Part shown: in pieces, positions 10,901 to 21,938 of the stretch
How the letters are laid out: the number at the start of each line of letters is the position of its first letter
How positions within the stretch are numbered: the stretch's first letter is position 1
Source: Spinacia oleracea
Lineage: Eukaryota; Streptophyta; Magnoliopsida; Caryophyllales; Amaranthaceae
Reading direction: 5' to 3'
Length of the DNA stretch: 64,000 nucleotides
Assembly: GCF_020520425.1 (NCBI RefSeq)
Contig: NC_079487.1
Span: forward strand, 68,996,541 to 69,060,540
Notes under the pieces: model-generated
What the model was told of the DNA's origin: nothing
The model's input: the letters and a program-made list of their open reading frames with translations, nothing else
Database searches by the model: none
Made by a program: the position numbers and the translations under genes

Positions 10901-13900
10901 ATGAAACTCCTTCACTTCACTCCCCTCTTCATTCTCCTTCTCCAACTCTTCTTCCTCACCCGACTCGGCCTCGGCCAACCCGATAATTCTTGTAACTTCC
11001 CAGAAGACAAGGGCTCAACCCTAAAAGTGTTCCATGTATCAAGCCCATGTTCACCATTTAAGCCAAAGAAAATGTCATGGGAAGAAAGTGTAATCCAAAT
11101 GTTTATGGAGGACAAGGCCCGATCACAATACTTGTCGAGCCTCGTTGCACGGAAATCAATAGCTCCTGTAGCGTGGGCTCGGCAGCTGATCCAAAGCCCA
11201 ACCTACATTGTAAGGGTGAATGTTGGGACACCTGCTCAAACATTTCTTATGGCTTTAGATACAAGCAATGATGTTGCTTGGTTGCCTTGTAATGGTTGTG
11301 TTGGTTGCGGTCCATCCCTTTTCTCATCCGATCAATCTAACTCTTTTAAGCCTGTTTCTTGTGGCACTTCCCACTGTGCGCAGGTACTTCTCTTCTCTCA
11401 TTTTATCCTTTTCGTTTTACTTCATTCTTCAAATTGTTTACACTATATTTTATTCTACTTTTTACATATATATTTTACATTTACATTTTCATTTTCATTT
11501 GGCAAACCACAAAATACAACTTACTACAATTTATTATGGGACTCCACCAAAACTATCTACTCACAACACATTTTATTTATTTTTTTTCACACTTACATTG
11601 ATAGACAATTTTTAACTTCTTATTTCCCAACTTGTTACCCGGTTATCCCCACCATCACATACTCATTAAAATTCCTTAATTATTGTGCAAATTGCAAAAG
11701 ATAATATGTACGGTGAGTTGATATATTTACAGTTGTTTTTGACAAAAACATGTTTCAGGCATCAATTAGGTATTATAATGAACAGGCAAATTTGCCAAAA
11801 AAGATCTTTTATAACCCAAAATTTGCGAGAAAAGATTTTGTATAATTTTTTTACCTTAATGTAATTTTTTTTTGCGAAAGACAACCAAATGGAAGTTTCC
11901 GGCATTGACTTAGTTTTTCCGGCAACTGACTTGCACGTGTGGCTTAAGTTTGTCTAAAGACACTTTCCCGAGTCTTGAATTTTTAAACTTTAGGTTCTAA
12001 AGCTTAGAATTTTGGATTTTTTTTTCAACTTTAGGTTCTAAAGCTTAGAATTTTGGAGGAAAATTGGGTGTAGTTAGCAAAATAAAGCTAAATATATTGC
12101 ATTGAAAAGTGGGAAAATGTAGGGGAAACCGTAAAAAAGAAAATATAGTGTATGAAAAAGTGTGAAAAGTACTCCCTCCGTCCCTTAATACTTGCACCGC
12201 TTTCCTTTTCGGGTCGTCCCTTAATACTTGCACCGTTCTATAAATGGAAATTTATACCAATATTATATTATTTCTCACACTTACTTACTAACCCCACCTA
12301 CACCCATATTCTCTACAAAAAATCATTTAAAAATTCACACCTCCACTCACCACTCTCCACCTCTTACACAATTCCACTAACTATATTAAAAAATACCCCA
12401 CTATCAACTAATATCCATTAAATTAATAAATCAATTCAAATGTCTTAAACTCTGCACCGGTCAAACCGGTGCGAGTATTAAGGAACAGAGGGAGTAATGT
12501 TCAAATAAGAAAAGAAGACTATAATTTTGAAACTTATGTAGTAGTATTTGTATATACAATATGTTATGGTAATCCTTTAATTACTCCTTCCGTATTTTAT
12601 TAAAGGAGCCATCTTTTATTGTTATCATTCTTGTCTATGTAGTTGTCCTTTCATTCCAGTTGTGACTCTTACTTAGTGGTATCAGTCGTATTATTAAGGG
12701 TAATATTAGATGCTTAATTTTATTTAGTTTTTATTTTATATAAACTTACTATATTTGGAAATTTTAAGTGGACGATTATTTCGAGAGGACCTAAAATAAA
12801 TACTCCATGTAACTTATTCAGAAAAAGTTATAAGATGATGAATCTACCTTCATGATTAGAACTTCAAAAAAGTCATAAAGTTGTTATTTTTATAAAGATT
12901 AAAGTTTAAATTTGTATATAATTAGTTTGTTGTTTTTAGAGGCATAATTAGTTACTCCTAGTGAAAGGCAAAAAAATTATAATTACAATTTGTAGTGTCA
13001 TTTTTAACATGATCGTTATCAATAAGATTTGTCAGCCACATCACTCAAAAACAAGAATTTTCATCCCTTTAGTTATTAATATTACCACGTATTTTCTGTT
13101 AACTTGATTTCATTTGTTTTTTCAACTTATTAGAACTTGGGTATATGACCTGATGGATGGGCTATTGATCTAGCATTGGGAAAAAGCTAGTATCAATTAT
13201 TATTTTTTTGCAAACATTATATTTGTAGTATCATTGTTCCATACCACTAGCACTACTGGATTTACAATATTACTAATTACTCCGTATGTTTTATGTGGAT
13301 GTTTAATAAATTACTTGGTTAAAGTTATGGCCTATGATCGAATTCTGTGTTCAGGGTCTTTTCTTTTTTACATTTTATTCTTTACATCATTTGGGGTCTC
13401 TCTTTGCCCAAAACAAAACAAAAAACTAAAACTAACAATATATGTTTTACTCCACTCTTAGGTAACAAACCCTGTTTGTGTTCATAAAATATGCACCTTC
13501 AACCAAACCTATGGAGGATCCACCCTAGCGGCCACTCTCTCACAAGACACCGTGGCCCTAGCCCGAGACCCTATCCCACACTTGGTGTTTGGATGCATTA
13601 AAAAGACAACCGGGTCATCGGTTCCACCACAAGGGCTATTAGGCCTTGGACGAGGCCCATTATCGCTCCTTTCGCAGACCCAAAGCCTATATCGATCCAC
13701 ATTTTCTTACTGCTTGCCTAGCTTTAGGTCATCCAACTTTTCAGGTTCGTTGAAGCTTGGCCCGGTAGCCCAGCCTAAAAAGATCCATTACACACCATTG
13801 CTTAAGAACCCAAGGAGACCTTCCCTGTACTATGTTAATTTGGTTGGAATCAAAGTGGGCAGAAAAACCTTAAGCATTCCACCTGCTGCTTTGGCCTTCA

Positions 13901-16900
13901 ATCCTACCACCGGAGCTGGCACCATTATTGATTCAGGTACGTCATTAACCAATGCAGGTTTTTTTAGTGTTTATCAATTAAGGCATGCATCCTAAAGAAT
14001 AATCGCAACATGTTGTTCGACTTTTATGTTTGTCGATACAAACTTTGATCACTAATATCTTTAATTATCTATCAATAAATGAAACTTTGATGTTTAAAAA
14101 ATATGCATTTACAACATTTTAAATGAAAACAATTTACTAAAATACTTTAGTAAGACTATGAAATATGAATAAGGTTAAAGTTAAACTATTGAAATTTTTC
14201 TTAAACAATATGGTTGGGTTCCTCCATTTTTCTGTTTTTTATATAAAACAAAATAAATAGAATATAAAACCACAAAATTAGTTTCTGGTTTTGAATATGA
14301 TCAACATCATTACTATAGGTATAGTATCACTATTATTTAATTCATGATTCAATCTAAATCATAGGATTTTTGGATCAAATAACCAAATTTTGAAAAATGG
14401 TTGTGATATCGAACGATGCCAGTAGAATAGTTGACTCTTTCAATTTTTCTTAAACATTGTTTAGTCGTTAACTATATACTCCCTCCGTTCTACTAAGATG
14501 CTATGTGGATGAAAACTCATGGTGTGTTCTCTTCAAATTATAAGGCCTAAACTTATCTTATTTGAACTTGTCGGAACTTATAAGAACTTATCTGAACTTA
14601 TAGAAACTTATAGGACCTTATAGGACCTTATTTAACTTATAGGAACTTATATGACCTTATTGGAACTTATAGGACCTTATACGACCTTATCGAACTTTAT
14701 AGGATCTTATATGACCTTATAAGACCTTATAGGACATTATAAGATCTTATTAAACCTTATTAGACTTTATTTAAAGTTTATTAGATTATTACTAAACTTT
14801 TAACCATTAAAATATTGAAAATAATTATCCAAAATTTATACTCTGATGATTGAAACAATCAATTGATAAGATATAAAAATATGTTACCTCTAAATATTTA
14901 CAGGCGGTGTTGCAAAACGTTGTGATTACTACTACGTACATGTTATTTGTTGTATGTCTCACAAAAAAGACCGTTAATTGATTTGTGATGTACACGTAAT
15001 ATTTAAAATTAAGTTTTTCCCTTAAAATTATATTGATAATAAATTAATAATAACATATTAATTAATACTTACAAATAATTGATAATTATTAACTTCAATT
15101 AGTGATCACAAAGAATATTAATATAACAACATAAATATGATGTATTTAATATAACAACGCAAATAATCATAATGTTACTTATTTTATTTAAGAACTTATT
15201 GGAACTTATAGGACCTTATTGTATTTATAACACCTTATTAGACCTTATTGGAACTTATATGAACATATTAGAACTTATTAAAACTTATTGAAACTTATAA
15301 AACCTTATCTGAACTTATAGGACCTGAATATAAGGTCCTATAAGTTGAAAAGAACAAAACCTCACTTTATAAAGACTTTGTTAAAGTTTGGCTTGCGAGG
15401 CAAATCCTCTTAGACAACAATAATGTCTATTCGGCAATCTTCATGGAATAAAGGGAATATCGATCTTAATAAAATCTAGGCCTAGGGATTAAGGCTAAAA
15501 GTCGGTAAGTTATAGGTTAAAATCCCCTTTCCCATGAATAAATTGCATTGTTTGTGGGATTCATTAGCGCGCCAAAGCGTTTTTTTCTATGGTATAGTGG
15601 GTTAGTGTAGTTTCAGTTTATAGTTTAGATTTAGCGTTTTTTTCTATAGTGTAAACATAGTGTCGGGCTTCAGTTTTGTAGTCTTCCGGAGAATGGAGCG
15701 TAATCATATACCGTTCGGCTAATCGTTTTTCTTTGAAGTCTATCCACCAAGTTTACTTGGAACTGGGGCTGGGATAGTTCGAGGTTAGAGCGTAGTTTCA
15801 TTGTACGGTTTGTTCTACACAAAGTGTTTTACTAGTTCAGACTACTTGTAATTCACCCATTAGAAATGATGGTGTCAGGTAGTCCACCTTGATTTTATTT
15901 CCTCATAAAAAAATTAATAAATAAATAAAACATTAGCGCGCTAAAGCGGGAAAAAGGTATGGACTGATGTCTTGTGTTGGCAGTTTAACATTTCTTGAAT
16001 CACCCTTTGAAAAGAAAACAGTCCTTACATGTCCTACTGAAAGACTTATTTTGAATTTTGGTGGGCACTATCTGTAAAGTGAGAAACAGAAACACACCCG
16101 TGATGGACATACCCTGATGCGGTGATGCCCCCATTCTCCTGCCCACTTCCTTAATTTTAGTGCATAGTGATCATCAAAGTTACTTCCGGCCAAAATTATA
16201 TTTGGACCACCACCTTAGGAATCAGGCACCATTTTTCACAAATGTTACCCTTTTTCTTTTACACCAGTAACAGTTTATTTTGTCAACTCTACTATTATTC
16301 CCTTACCATATTGTTGGCGTGACCTTATCTCGCATTATTTTTACGAAAGTATTACAATTTTGTACGGAGTACTAGTTTCTTTGGGGCCTAGCTCCTCTTT
16401 TGAACCAAAAAGTTATTTTTACAAAAACTATTATTCTCCTATATGTTGCGCGCTCAGACTCTTATTGGAGTGTCATGTTCGACAAGAAATCGGAAAATTC
16501 GACACCTTTTGACACTCTACAAGGCCACTATATATTTGGATGTCATGTCGTATGACAATGAAAAATACATAGTGTATGACAATTATATATTTATAACGAT
16601 ACACAGCATTACACCCCTGATAGTATGCGACGATTATTTCCAAATGAAAAATACATAGTGTATGACAATTATAATATTATAACGATACAATGGCAATGAA
16701 TAATGAATCAGGTACGGTGTACACCCGGCTAGCACTACCAGCATACACGGCATTGCGCGACGAGTTCAGGCATCAAATGAGGAAGGCGAACGTGACATCC
16801 CTAGGTGGATTTGATACATGCTATAGCGTTCCAGTAACTGTATCATCCATAACATTCCTTTTCCAAGACATGAAATTGACAATGGACCAAGACAACTTCC

Positions 16901-17067
16901 TGCTTCGCAGTGCGTCCACCAGCATCTCGTGCCTGGCTATTGCAGCCTCCCCGGACAATGTTAACTCCTCCCTCAATATCGTTGCTAGCATGCAACAGCA
17001 GAACCACAGGGTCGTCTATGATATCCCCAACAATAGGATTGGCATTTCTCATGAGTTATGTACTTAG
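10901..17067 (+). CDS. AED3-like: Aspartyl protease, AED3-like (three exons)
   Basis: Exons are 10901-11383, 13462-13936 and 16712-17067; all four splice sites are GT/AG and the frame joins to 437 residues, close to the usual size of this family. Residues 1 to about 25 form a hydrophobic signal peptide, so the product should be secreted to the apoplast. The first catalytic motif is ALDTSNDVAWLPC (about residue 120), followed by the Cys-rich CNGCVGC. The second is GAGTIIDSGT, split by intron 2 inside the Gly codon. FGCI, PPQGLLGLGRGP, SLYYVNL and NRIGI are typical A1-family landmarks of plant nepenthesin-like proteases. In Arabidopsis AED3 (At1g09750) is an apoplastic protein linked to EDS1-dependent immunity; the same role here is inference. 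The ATG at 10901 is chosen because it precedes the signal peptide and follows the TATA box. The first site reads DTS rather than DTG, as I recall for AED3 itself. Confidence 0.9.
11384..13461 (+). other. Intron 1 of the aspartyl protease gene
   Basis: GTACTT donor and CTCTTAG acceptor. The 2078-bp intron is AT-rich and carries a complete Stowaway-like MITE (12172-12494). A second MITE-like start (CTCCTTCCGTATTTTATT near 12584) has no matching end that I can see. I see no gene in it. Confidence 0.85.
12172..12494 (+). mobile_element. Stowaway-like MITE (323 bp)
   Basis: Starts CTCCCTCCGTCCCTTAATAC and ends with the inverted copy ATTAAGGAACAGAGGGAG. It is flanked on both sides by TA (12170-12171 and 12495-12496), the Tc1/mariner target duplication. 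An inner copy of the sequence CCCTTAATACTTGCACC occurs near 12219. No coding capacity. Confidence 0.9.
14519..15362 (+). mobile_element. Decamer-repeat element with imperfect terminal inverted repeats
   Basis: The ends GGTGTGTTCTCTTCAAATTA and (reversed) GGTTTTGTTCTTTTCAACTT are imperfect inverted copies extending about 28 bp. Inside, about 14560-14780 and 15190-15330 are packed with degenerate units of the form GAACTTATAG or GACCTTATAG. The centre (14780-15180) is plain AT-rich sequence. No transposase and no clean target duplication were found, so the class is open. Confidence 0.55.
15580..15930 (+). mobile_element. Short retroposon (SINE or 5'-truncated LINE) with 18-bp target duplication
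   Basis: The 351-bp insert ends in an A-rich tail with TAAA-type repeats (15903-15930). It is flanked by CATTAGCGCGCCAAAGCG (15562-15579) and the same sequence with one C-to-T change (15931-15948). Long duplications plus an A-rich 3' tail are the mark of LINE-driven retroposition. I cannot see an RNA polymerase III promoter with certainty, so SINE and truncated LINE both remain possible. Confidence 0.75.
16558..16690 (+). repeat. Two direct repeats of about 42 bp, just before the intron 2 acceptor
   Basis: The copies start with GAAAAATACATAGTGTATGA at about 16559 and 16646 and run through ACGATACA. The spacing is about 87 bp. The second copy ends about 20 bp before the acceptor of the last protease exon. 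Confidence 0.7.
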
Positions 17068-17606
17068 ATTCATTTTTAAGGTAATATATTGGGGTTTGTT
17101 AATGTATTATTAGTACAACCTAAGTGTCATTATCAAATAATGTCCCTGACTTTAAAGCTCTTGATTTTCTTTCTTAATCAATCTTGTGGATTTGCCGGGA
17201 AACAGATTGTTTGAAAGATTTGTTTTATCACGGGTTTTGGACTCCTGGTTATGTTCATCTGTGTACGTTATATCATCTCATCCACTCACAAAGACAGATA
17301 CAAGACAATGACTGAGTCATTATATAAATAAAAATGCTTAAAGAGAATGAGCGAGCACCATAGATTATTTTACATAGGGTAAGTATTAAAGCATATGCGA
17401 AATCAAATAGGCAAATGACAAGGCCTTTCTTCCATTTTATTTTAATTTTTTTTTTTAAAATTTAACTCCAAGCTTGCGTCTCACTTGGTAAACCTGCAAT
17501 TGTCATTTCATAGACAGATTAGGCCATTAGATTGGTCCAGCGCAGTTAATTAGTGCAAGGTATTTACAAATTTTACCTCGATCGTATATAGTATCTTTTG
17601 TTATCG
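17068..17606. other. Intergenic region between convergent genes
   Basis: It holds the 3' flank of the protease gene (plus) and of the repeat-rich protein gene (minus). It is AT-rich with several AATAAA-like words (for example near 17326). No further gene is visible. Confidence 0.6.
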
Positions 17607-19520
17607 TTACCCTTTTCTGCTTAACATGATCTTTGCCGCAAACTTCTTGACACTAGAACTGGAGGAGTATTCTTCCTTGTTGGAGCTGGACGAGAATCCT
17701 ACATTCAGCTCTTTGTTTGCTGCGAACTTGGAACAAGCACTCGTCACAGTTTGTGCTGCACTTCCATATTGCGCCGCACCTCCATATTGGGCTGTACTTC
17801 CATATTGTGCCGCACTTCCATATTGTGTTGTACCTCCATATTCGGCTGCACTTCCATATTGCGTTGCACCTCCATATTGGCCTACACTTCCATATTGTGA
17901 TGCACCTCCATATTGGCCCACACTTCCATGTTGTGCTCCACTTCCATATTGCCCCGCACTTCCATATTGAGCTGAGCCCATATCCTTGTTTTGGCTTGCA
18001 TAGTTATTGGGCTTGGTGACCCAACCATTTCCATTTCCATTTCCATTTCCATTTCCATGTCCACCACTAACATTATGGGATGGGTACTTGGTCAGTATTT
18101 CATCCATAATGTCATGAACACCCTCATCCACATGCTGGTCGTAGTCCGTGTAGGAGGCGTGCGCTGAATTATTGATTTGGTTTGTCCCAAATCCATTGCT
18201 GGACTTTCCACCCCAACCGTATTGTCCGCCCTCTCCGTGCATGGTGTTGTTCGAGCTACTAAAATTATTTGGCCCCGAGTATTTAGTGGGCGGATTAGCC
18301 CAACCATTACTCGTGTGATGTGTCCCGTTGCCAAATTGATGAACTTGGGTTGGATTAGAGAACTTATTTGATGAGTTGGTCCAACCATGATTCACGTTCC
18401 CCGCCATTTGTTCATGTTTATGCATTCCTTGGCCAGAGTGTAGTGTTTGGGCTGGATTAGAGAACTTATTTGGTGAGTTGGCCCAGCCATGACCCGTTTT
18501 CCCCATCATATGCTCCTCGTTATGCATTGACATATCAGCGTAATGATTTTGAGTTGGACCAGAGAAGTTATTTGGTGAATAACCATGTTGCCGAATTGAC
18601 TTATCATCATGATGAATTTGGTTTGAATCTGAGAATTCATTGGGTGAGTGATCCCAACCATGCTCATTATTCTCCATCATTTGTTCTTTTTTATGCATTG
18701 TCAGACCAGACTGATGAGTTTGACCAGAGCTCGGAAATTTACCGGGTGAGTTAGCCCAACCAATATCTGTTTTTCCTGCTATATAATCTTCATCGTGCAT
18801 AGCAAGGTCCGAGCGTTGAGCATGGGTTGGGCTAGAGAATTTAGAGCTTGAGTTAGCCCAACCCTGTTCCGTATTTCCCATCATATGCTCTTCTTTACGC
18901 GCCATGAAGCCCGATTGATTAGTCTTAATCTGGCTAGGGTATTTTGGACTAGGGAGTGTGCCATAACCACCTTCAGATCCACCATCACCATAATTGTAAC
19001 CCTTTTGCTCTCCTTCCTTGTACATGGACTCATCTTGATAGTATTGGGCTGGCATAGAGTACTGATTGGGCTTTTTAGACCAGCCCTGCTCCATTTTTCC
19101 CATCACATGCTTCTCATCATGCATGGTGAGACTAGATTGGTCCACCATGGCTGGGTTTGGGCACTTTGGAGAATTGCTAGCCCATTCCTGGCCCACAATA
19201 CTGTCATGCCTCTTCATTTTCCCCATCACATGATGGCCTTCTTGCACATGAATTGATGGGCTTGGGAGCGCGCTTTGGGCATGGGCATAGTACTTGGTGG
19301 ACTTGTTTCCGTTAACATGACTTGACCCATTTGTATCAAAGCCACCTATAGATTGGCCCAATAAATCATCTTGGGCCACCCCATCATAGCTTGATGAAAT
19401 GGGCTTGTCATCACTTGCATACTTGGCATAGTTTGATTGGCTCGTATGTTCTTGGTGCTCATATTTGGAGAAGCTTTTTTGGTTGGCACCATAAGAATAG
19501 CTAGGCTTGTATACTTTCAT
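17607..19520 (-). CDS. Repeat-rich Gly/Ser/His/Tyr protein of unknown function (637 aa)
   Basis: A single uninterrupted frame begins MKVYKPSYSYG and ends KKFAAKIMLSRKG. I do not recognise the family. After about 95 residues come roughly eight degenerate repeats of about 34 residues, built as MGK-x4-GW-x-NSP-x-KFS-x-P followed by an H-x-S-x4-MH-x-EEH segment. Then come a short acidic helix-like segment (HDIMDEILTKYPS), a Gly-Asn run encoded by a hexanucleotide microsatellite (about 18026-18056), and a block of about fifteen QYGS/QYGG units. The last 45 residues are Ser-rich, then basic. There is no signal peptide or membrane segment. Conservation of frame across many repeats, a TATA box upstream and an orderly N- and C-terminus argue for a real gene. 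It could be a lineage-specific scaffold-like or cell-wall-like disordered protein; that is a guess. Confidence 0.75.
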   Translation of the reverse strand: MKVYKPSYSYGANQKSFSKYEHQEHTSQSNYAKYASDDKPISSSYDGVAQDDLLGQSIGGFDTNGSSHVNGNKSTKYYAHAQSALPSPSIHVQEGHHVMGKMKRHDSIVGQEWASNSPKCPNPAMVDQSSLTMHDEKHVMGKMEQGWSKKPNQYSMPAQYYQDESMYKEGEQKGYNYGDGGSEGGYGTLPSPKYPSQIKTNQSGFMARKEEHMMGNTEQGWANSSSKFSSPTHAQRSDLAMHDEDYIAGKTDIGWANSPGKFPSSGQTHQSGLTMHKKEQMMENNEHGWDHSPNEFSDSNQIHHDDKSIRQHGYSPNNFSGPTQNHYADMSMHNEEHMMGKTGHGWANSPNKFSNPAQTLHSGQGMHKHEQMAGNVNHGWTNSSNKFSNPTQVHQFGNGTHHTSNGWANPPTKYSGPNNFSSSNNTMHGEGGQYGWGGKSSNGFGTNQINNSAHASYTDYDQHVDEGVHDIMDEILTKYPSHNVSGGHGNGNGNGNGNGWVTKPNNYASQNKDMGSAQYGSAGQYGSGAQHGSVGQYGGASQYGSVGQYGGATQYGSAAEYGGTTQYGSAAQYGSTAQYGGAAQYGSAAQTVTSACSKFAANKELNVGFSSSSNKEEYSSSSSVKKFAAKIMLSRKG

Positions 19521-19632
19521 GGATGATATAAGCTAATGATAATACTAACAAATGTTTTTCTTCAAAGGGTTTAAAATTTGGGTTGGAGTTGGAATTGGAA
19601 CTGATGAGTTATACCATAGAGCATTCTAGTCC

Positions 19633-19642
19633 CATTATATAA
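19633..19642 (-). promoter_or_regulatory. TATA box of the repeat-rich protein gene
   Basis: On the minus strand CTTATATAAT lies about 115 bp before the ATG at 19520. The implied 5' untranslated region contains a GTTGGAATTGGAACT-like short repeat. Confidence 0.55.
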
Positions 19643-19649
19643 GGTGAAC

Positions 19650-21254
19650 CAAGATATAAACTTAGATTCTTTTTGGTGCAAAAAATATAAATAAATTTTG
19701 TGATGGATTCTTGCTCCACTTGCATGTTCCATTCTCAATTTTTTTATGGTCATGGAAGAAAGTATCTGAAAATTTCTCCAATGGTCATAGGCATTTGTTC
19801 CACTTGTCTACTCTTTTTATCTTTTGGAATATGTGAATTCTTTATAAATGAAGTTAAAAAAAAGACAGGTCAGTTCCTCGTTTTATTATAGTTCTTTTAA
19901 TTTAGTGTTTTAAATAATTATTTAATATATTTTCTAAATTGAAAATAAGTTAGCAATACATAAACAATTCAAGTGTTGGATGATGTAATTAATATTTGAT
20001 TTGCCTTGATCAATATTTTCATTTTTAATTTCTTATATACGATTACAGGGGCTATAAAAATCATTCTCCAAATAATAATAATCCTTAGTTTTATTATTGT
20101 TACGGTGTACTATGTATTACTAATACCACACTATATATCACAATTTAATTTTATTTGCAAAAATCAGTATTACTATGTATATTTAATGTGGAGCACAAGT
20201 GATACTCCATATTCTTTTTGCGTCCTTTCCCCTCTATTGCCGTTGAGAGAGAAAGTTAGAGAGAGAATAAAAAGTATAAAACACAGTTAATTGTAGAAAG
20301 CTAGCTAATCCGGATATAATTTTGCTTTTTTTAAGAACACCAATATAATTTAGTTTTAGTTATTCCTAAACATTTCTCATGGTTAATTTATTATAGGTTT
20401 TATAGTGACATATTCTTTTACATATACACTAGTTTAATTTTGATAGTATCGTTATCTAATAAGCACATGGTTCACTATTATATATATTTTTTATGTAGAT
20501 TGTTTGATACTATAGAGTATATGTTAATATGTTATGGCCATTCAGTGGTACTAGAATCAGAGCCTTTTCTTTTTGACAGGAACAAGAATCATGCTTTAGT
20601 GTTATTCGATCATATAAAAGTACATTTTTTGTCGACATCCTGATATTGAAGAAGATTTGTATTACTGACTAGTGTTTATTAGCTCCAATCCTTTATTTTT
20701 AGCAATACTATAACCGAAAGTTCAAATTCCACCAGCAATATATTTATACTGGAGTATATATTTCGTAGCAACTTTAACCGAGAAGAATAGTATACACCAG
20801 AACAAGTGCTGCAGATGCGATATGGATCATTTTAGAAAGAATCAATGGAAGTGTAAACTGACAAGTCACGCTAATTTTCTATCCCGTTCGATTCCCAGGC
20901 CATACTGTTCCAGTATTCCTTCCTCAGATGCTTTCTGATCGAGGAAATCTGTCACTTGCTATCAGATCAATTAAGCAGCAAGTTTACTAGAAATTGACTA
21001 TGGCCTTGACAGGAAAACTGAAGAATGACTAAAATTGGTCGGCTATGGCCTTTCTGATTTGCAATGCGCGTTCTCATGCCTGTAATCTCGTACTCCACAA
21101 CTCAAGTACTACAAATACAACTTGCAAAACAAAGGGTAATAAAAGACTAGAATAACAGGAAAAAAAACAGTGAATACTTGGGAGTTGGGATGTATGGTAT
21201 GAGCTTATCATTACTGCAGGGATCGGACTTGATGCAAGATTATCAATTTTTGTA
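19650..21254. other. Intergenic AT-rich region, no gene seen
   Basis: About 1.6 kb of AT-rich DNA upstream of the repeat-rich protein gene. Open frames here are short and lack domain features. No mobile element ends were recognised. Confidence 0.5.
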
Positions 21255-21445
21255 TTTCAAGATAGGAAGGTAAAGATTGCTGTAGTCTGTAGAGATGGAT
21301 AATCCTTGATTGAAAGCACGCAATAGAATCCCCTTGTTATCTGCAACCAATCCTGCCTAGAAGTCACAGAGTTAAACATTAAAGCGTTCTCAAATGCCAG
21401 AAAAAGGTCTGAACAACCTACACCATAAAACTAATATCGATCTAC
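21255..21445 (-). pseudogene. Decayed LRR fragment of a CNL gene
   Basis: The plus-strand text from AGGAAGGTAAAGATTGCTGT to about 21445 matches 23250-23420 inside the LRR part of the adjacent CNL gene, with many substitutions and small gaps. Shared landmarks are AGAGATGGA, TTGATTGAAAG and GGTCTGAACAACC. It is probably a leftover of a tandem duplicate or of a local rearrangement. Confidence 0.65.
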
Positions 21446-21663
21446 TGTTTCCTGAATCAAATTAAATTTCAGCCAATAGACTACAATGAAATTATAATGG
21501 TGATTCATATCAAACTTGAGGCCACTTGAGTTGGTAAAAGTTGTTTTACAAGACTACAACAGCCCCAAAGTTATAACCCTGAAAACTTGAAAAGTAGTTA
21601 AGTACGATGCAAAATTGCATTTTGAAAAAATAGAAAATCAGCCAAAAGGTCTTGCGCGCACAA

Positions 21664-21938
21664 GGTGTACAATAAATTTATTGTACACCAAGATAACTTT
21701 TATGCAAATTTTCATAACTTTAACCTATTTTTCTGTAACTTTTATATTATAAAGTTAGATAAACATTTTAAAGGGTCAAACGATTAATTTATACATTATT
21801 AGTGATTTTGAAGAAATAATTTTTATTCAAATGAAAAAATTTATCATTAAAAAATAGATAACTTTTACATATATAAATGTAACTTTTAAGCATTTTGAGT
21901 CAACTTTTACTCCGGTGTACAATATTTATTGTGCACCC
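21664..21938. repeat. Candidate small mobile element with palindromic ends
   Basis: Both ends are near-perfect palindromes of the form GGTGTACAATA...TATTGTACACC (21664-21689 and about 21914-21938). The interior carries repeated AACTTTTA words. No coding capacity. It might be a MITE-like or fold-back element; no target duplication was identified. Confidence 0.4.

Larger units (their letters stand above)
13937..16711 (+). other. Intron 2 of the aspartyl protease gene
   Basis: GTACGT donor and GAATCAG acceptor, phase 1, 2775 bp. It holds the decamer-repeat element (14519-15362), a short retroposon (15580-15930) and a pair of direct repeats near the acceptor. No gene is visible inside. Confidence 0.85.

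Noticed and set aside
14477..14500. CTCCCTCCGTTCTACTAAGA as start of a second Stowaway-like MITE in intron 2
   Set aside because: No matching inverted end with TA was found. It may be a remnant split by the decamer element, but this cannot be supported.
17626..19256. Plus-strand frames opposite the repeat-rich protein gene
   Set aside because: They are mirror translations of the repeats of the minus-strand gene. The minus frame is continuous over 1.9 kb and has a promoter.
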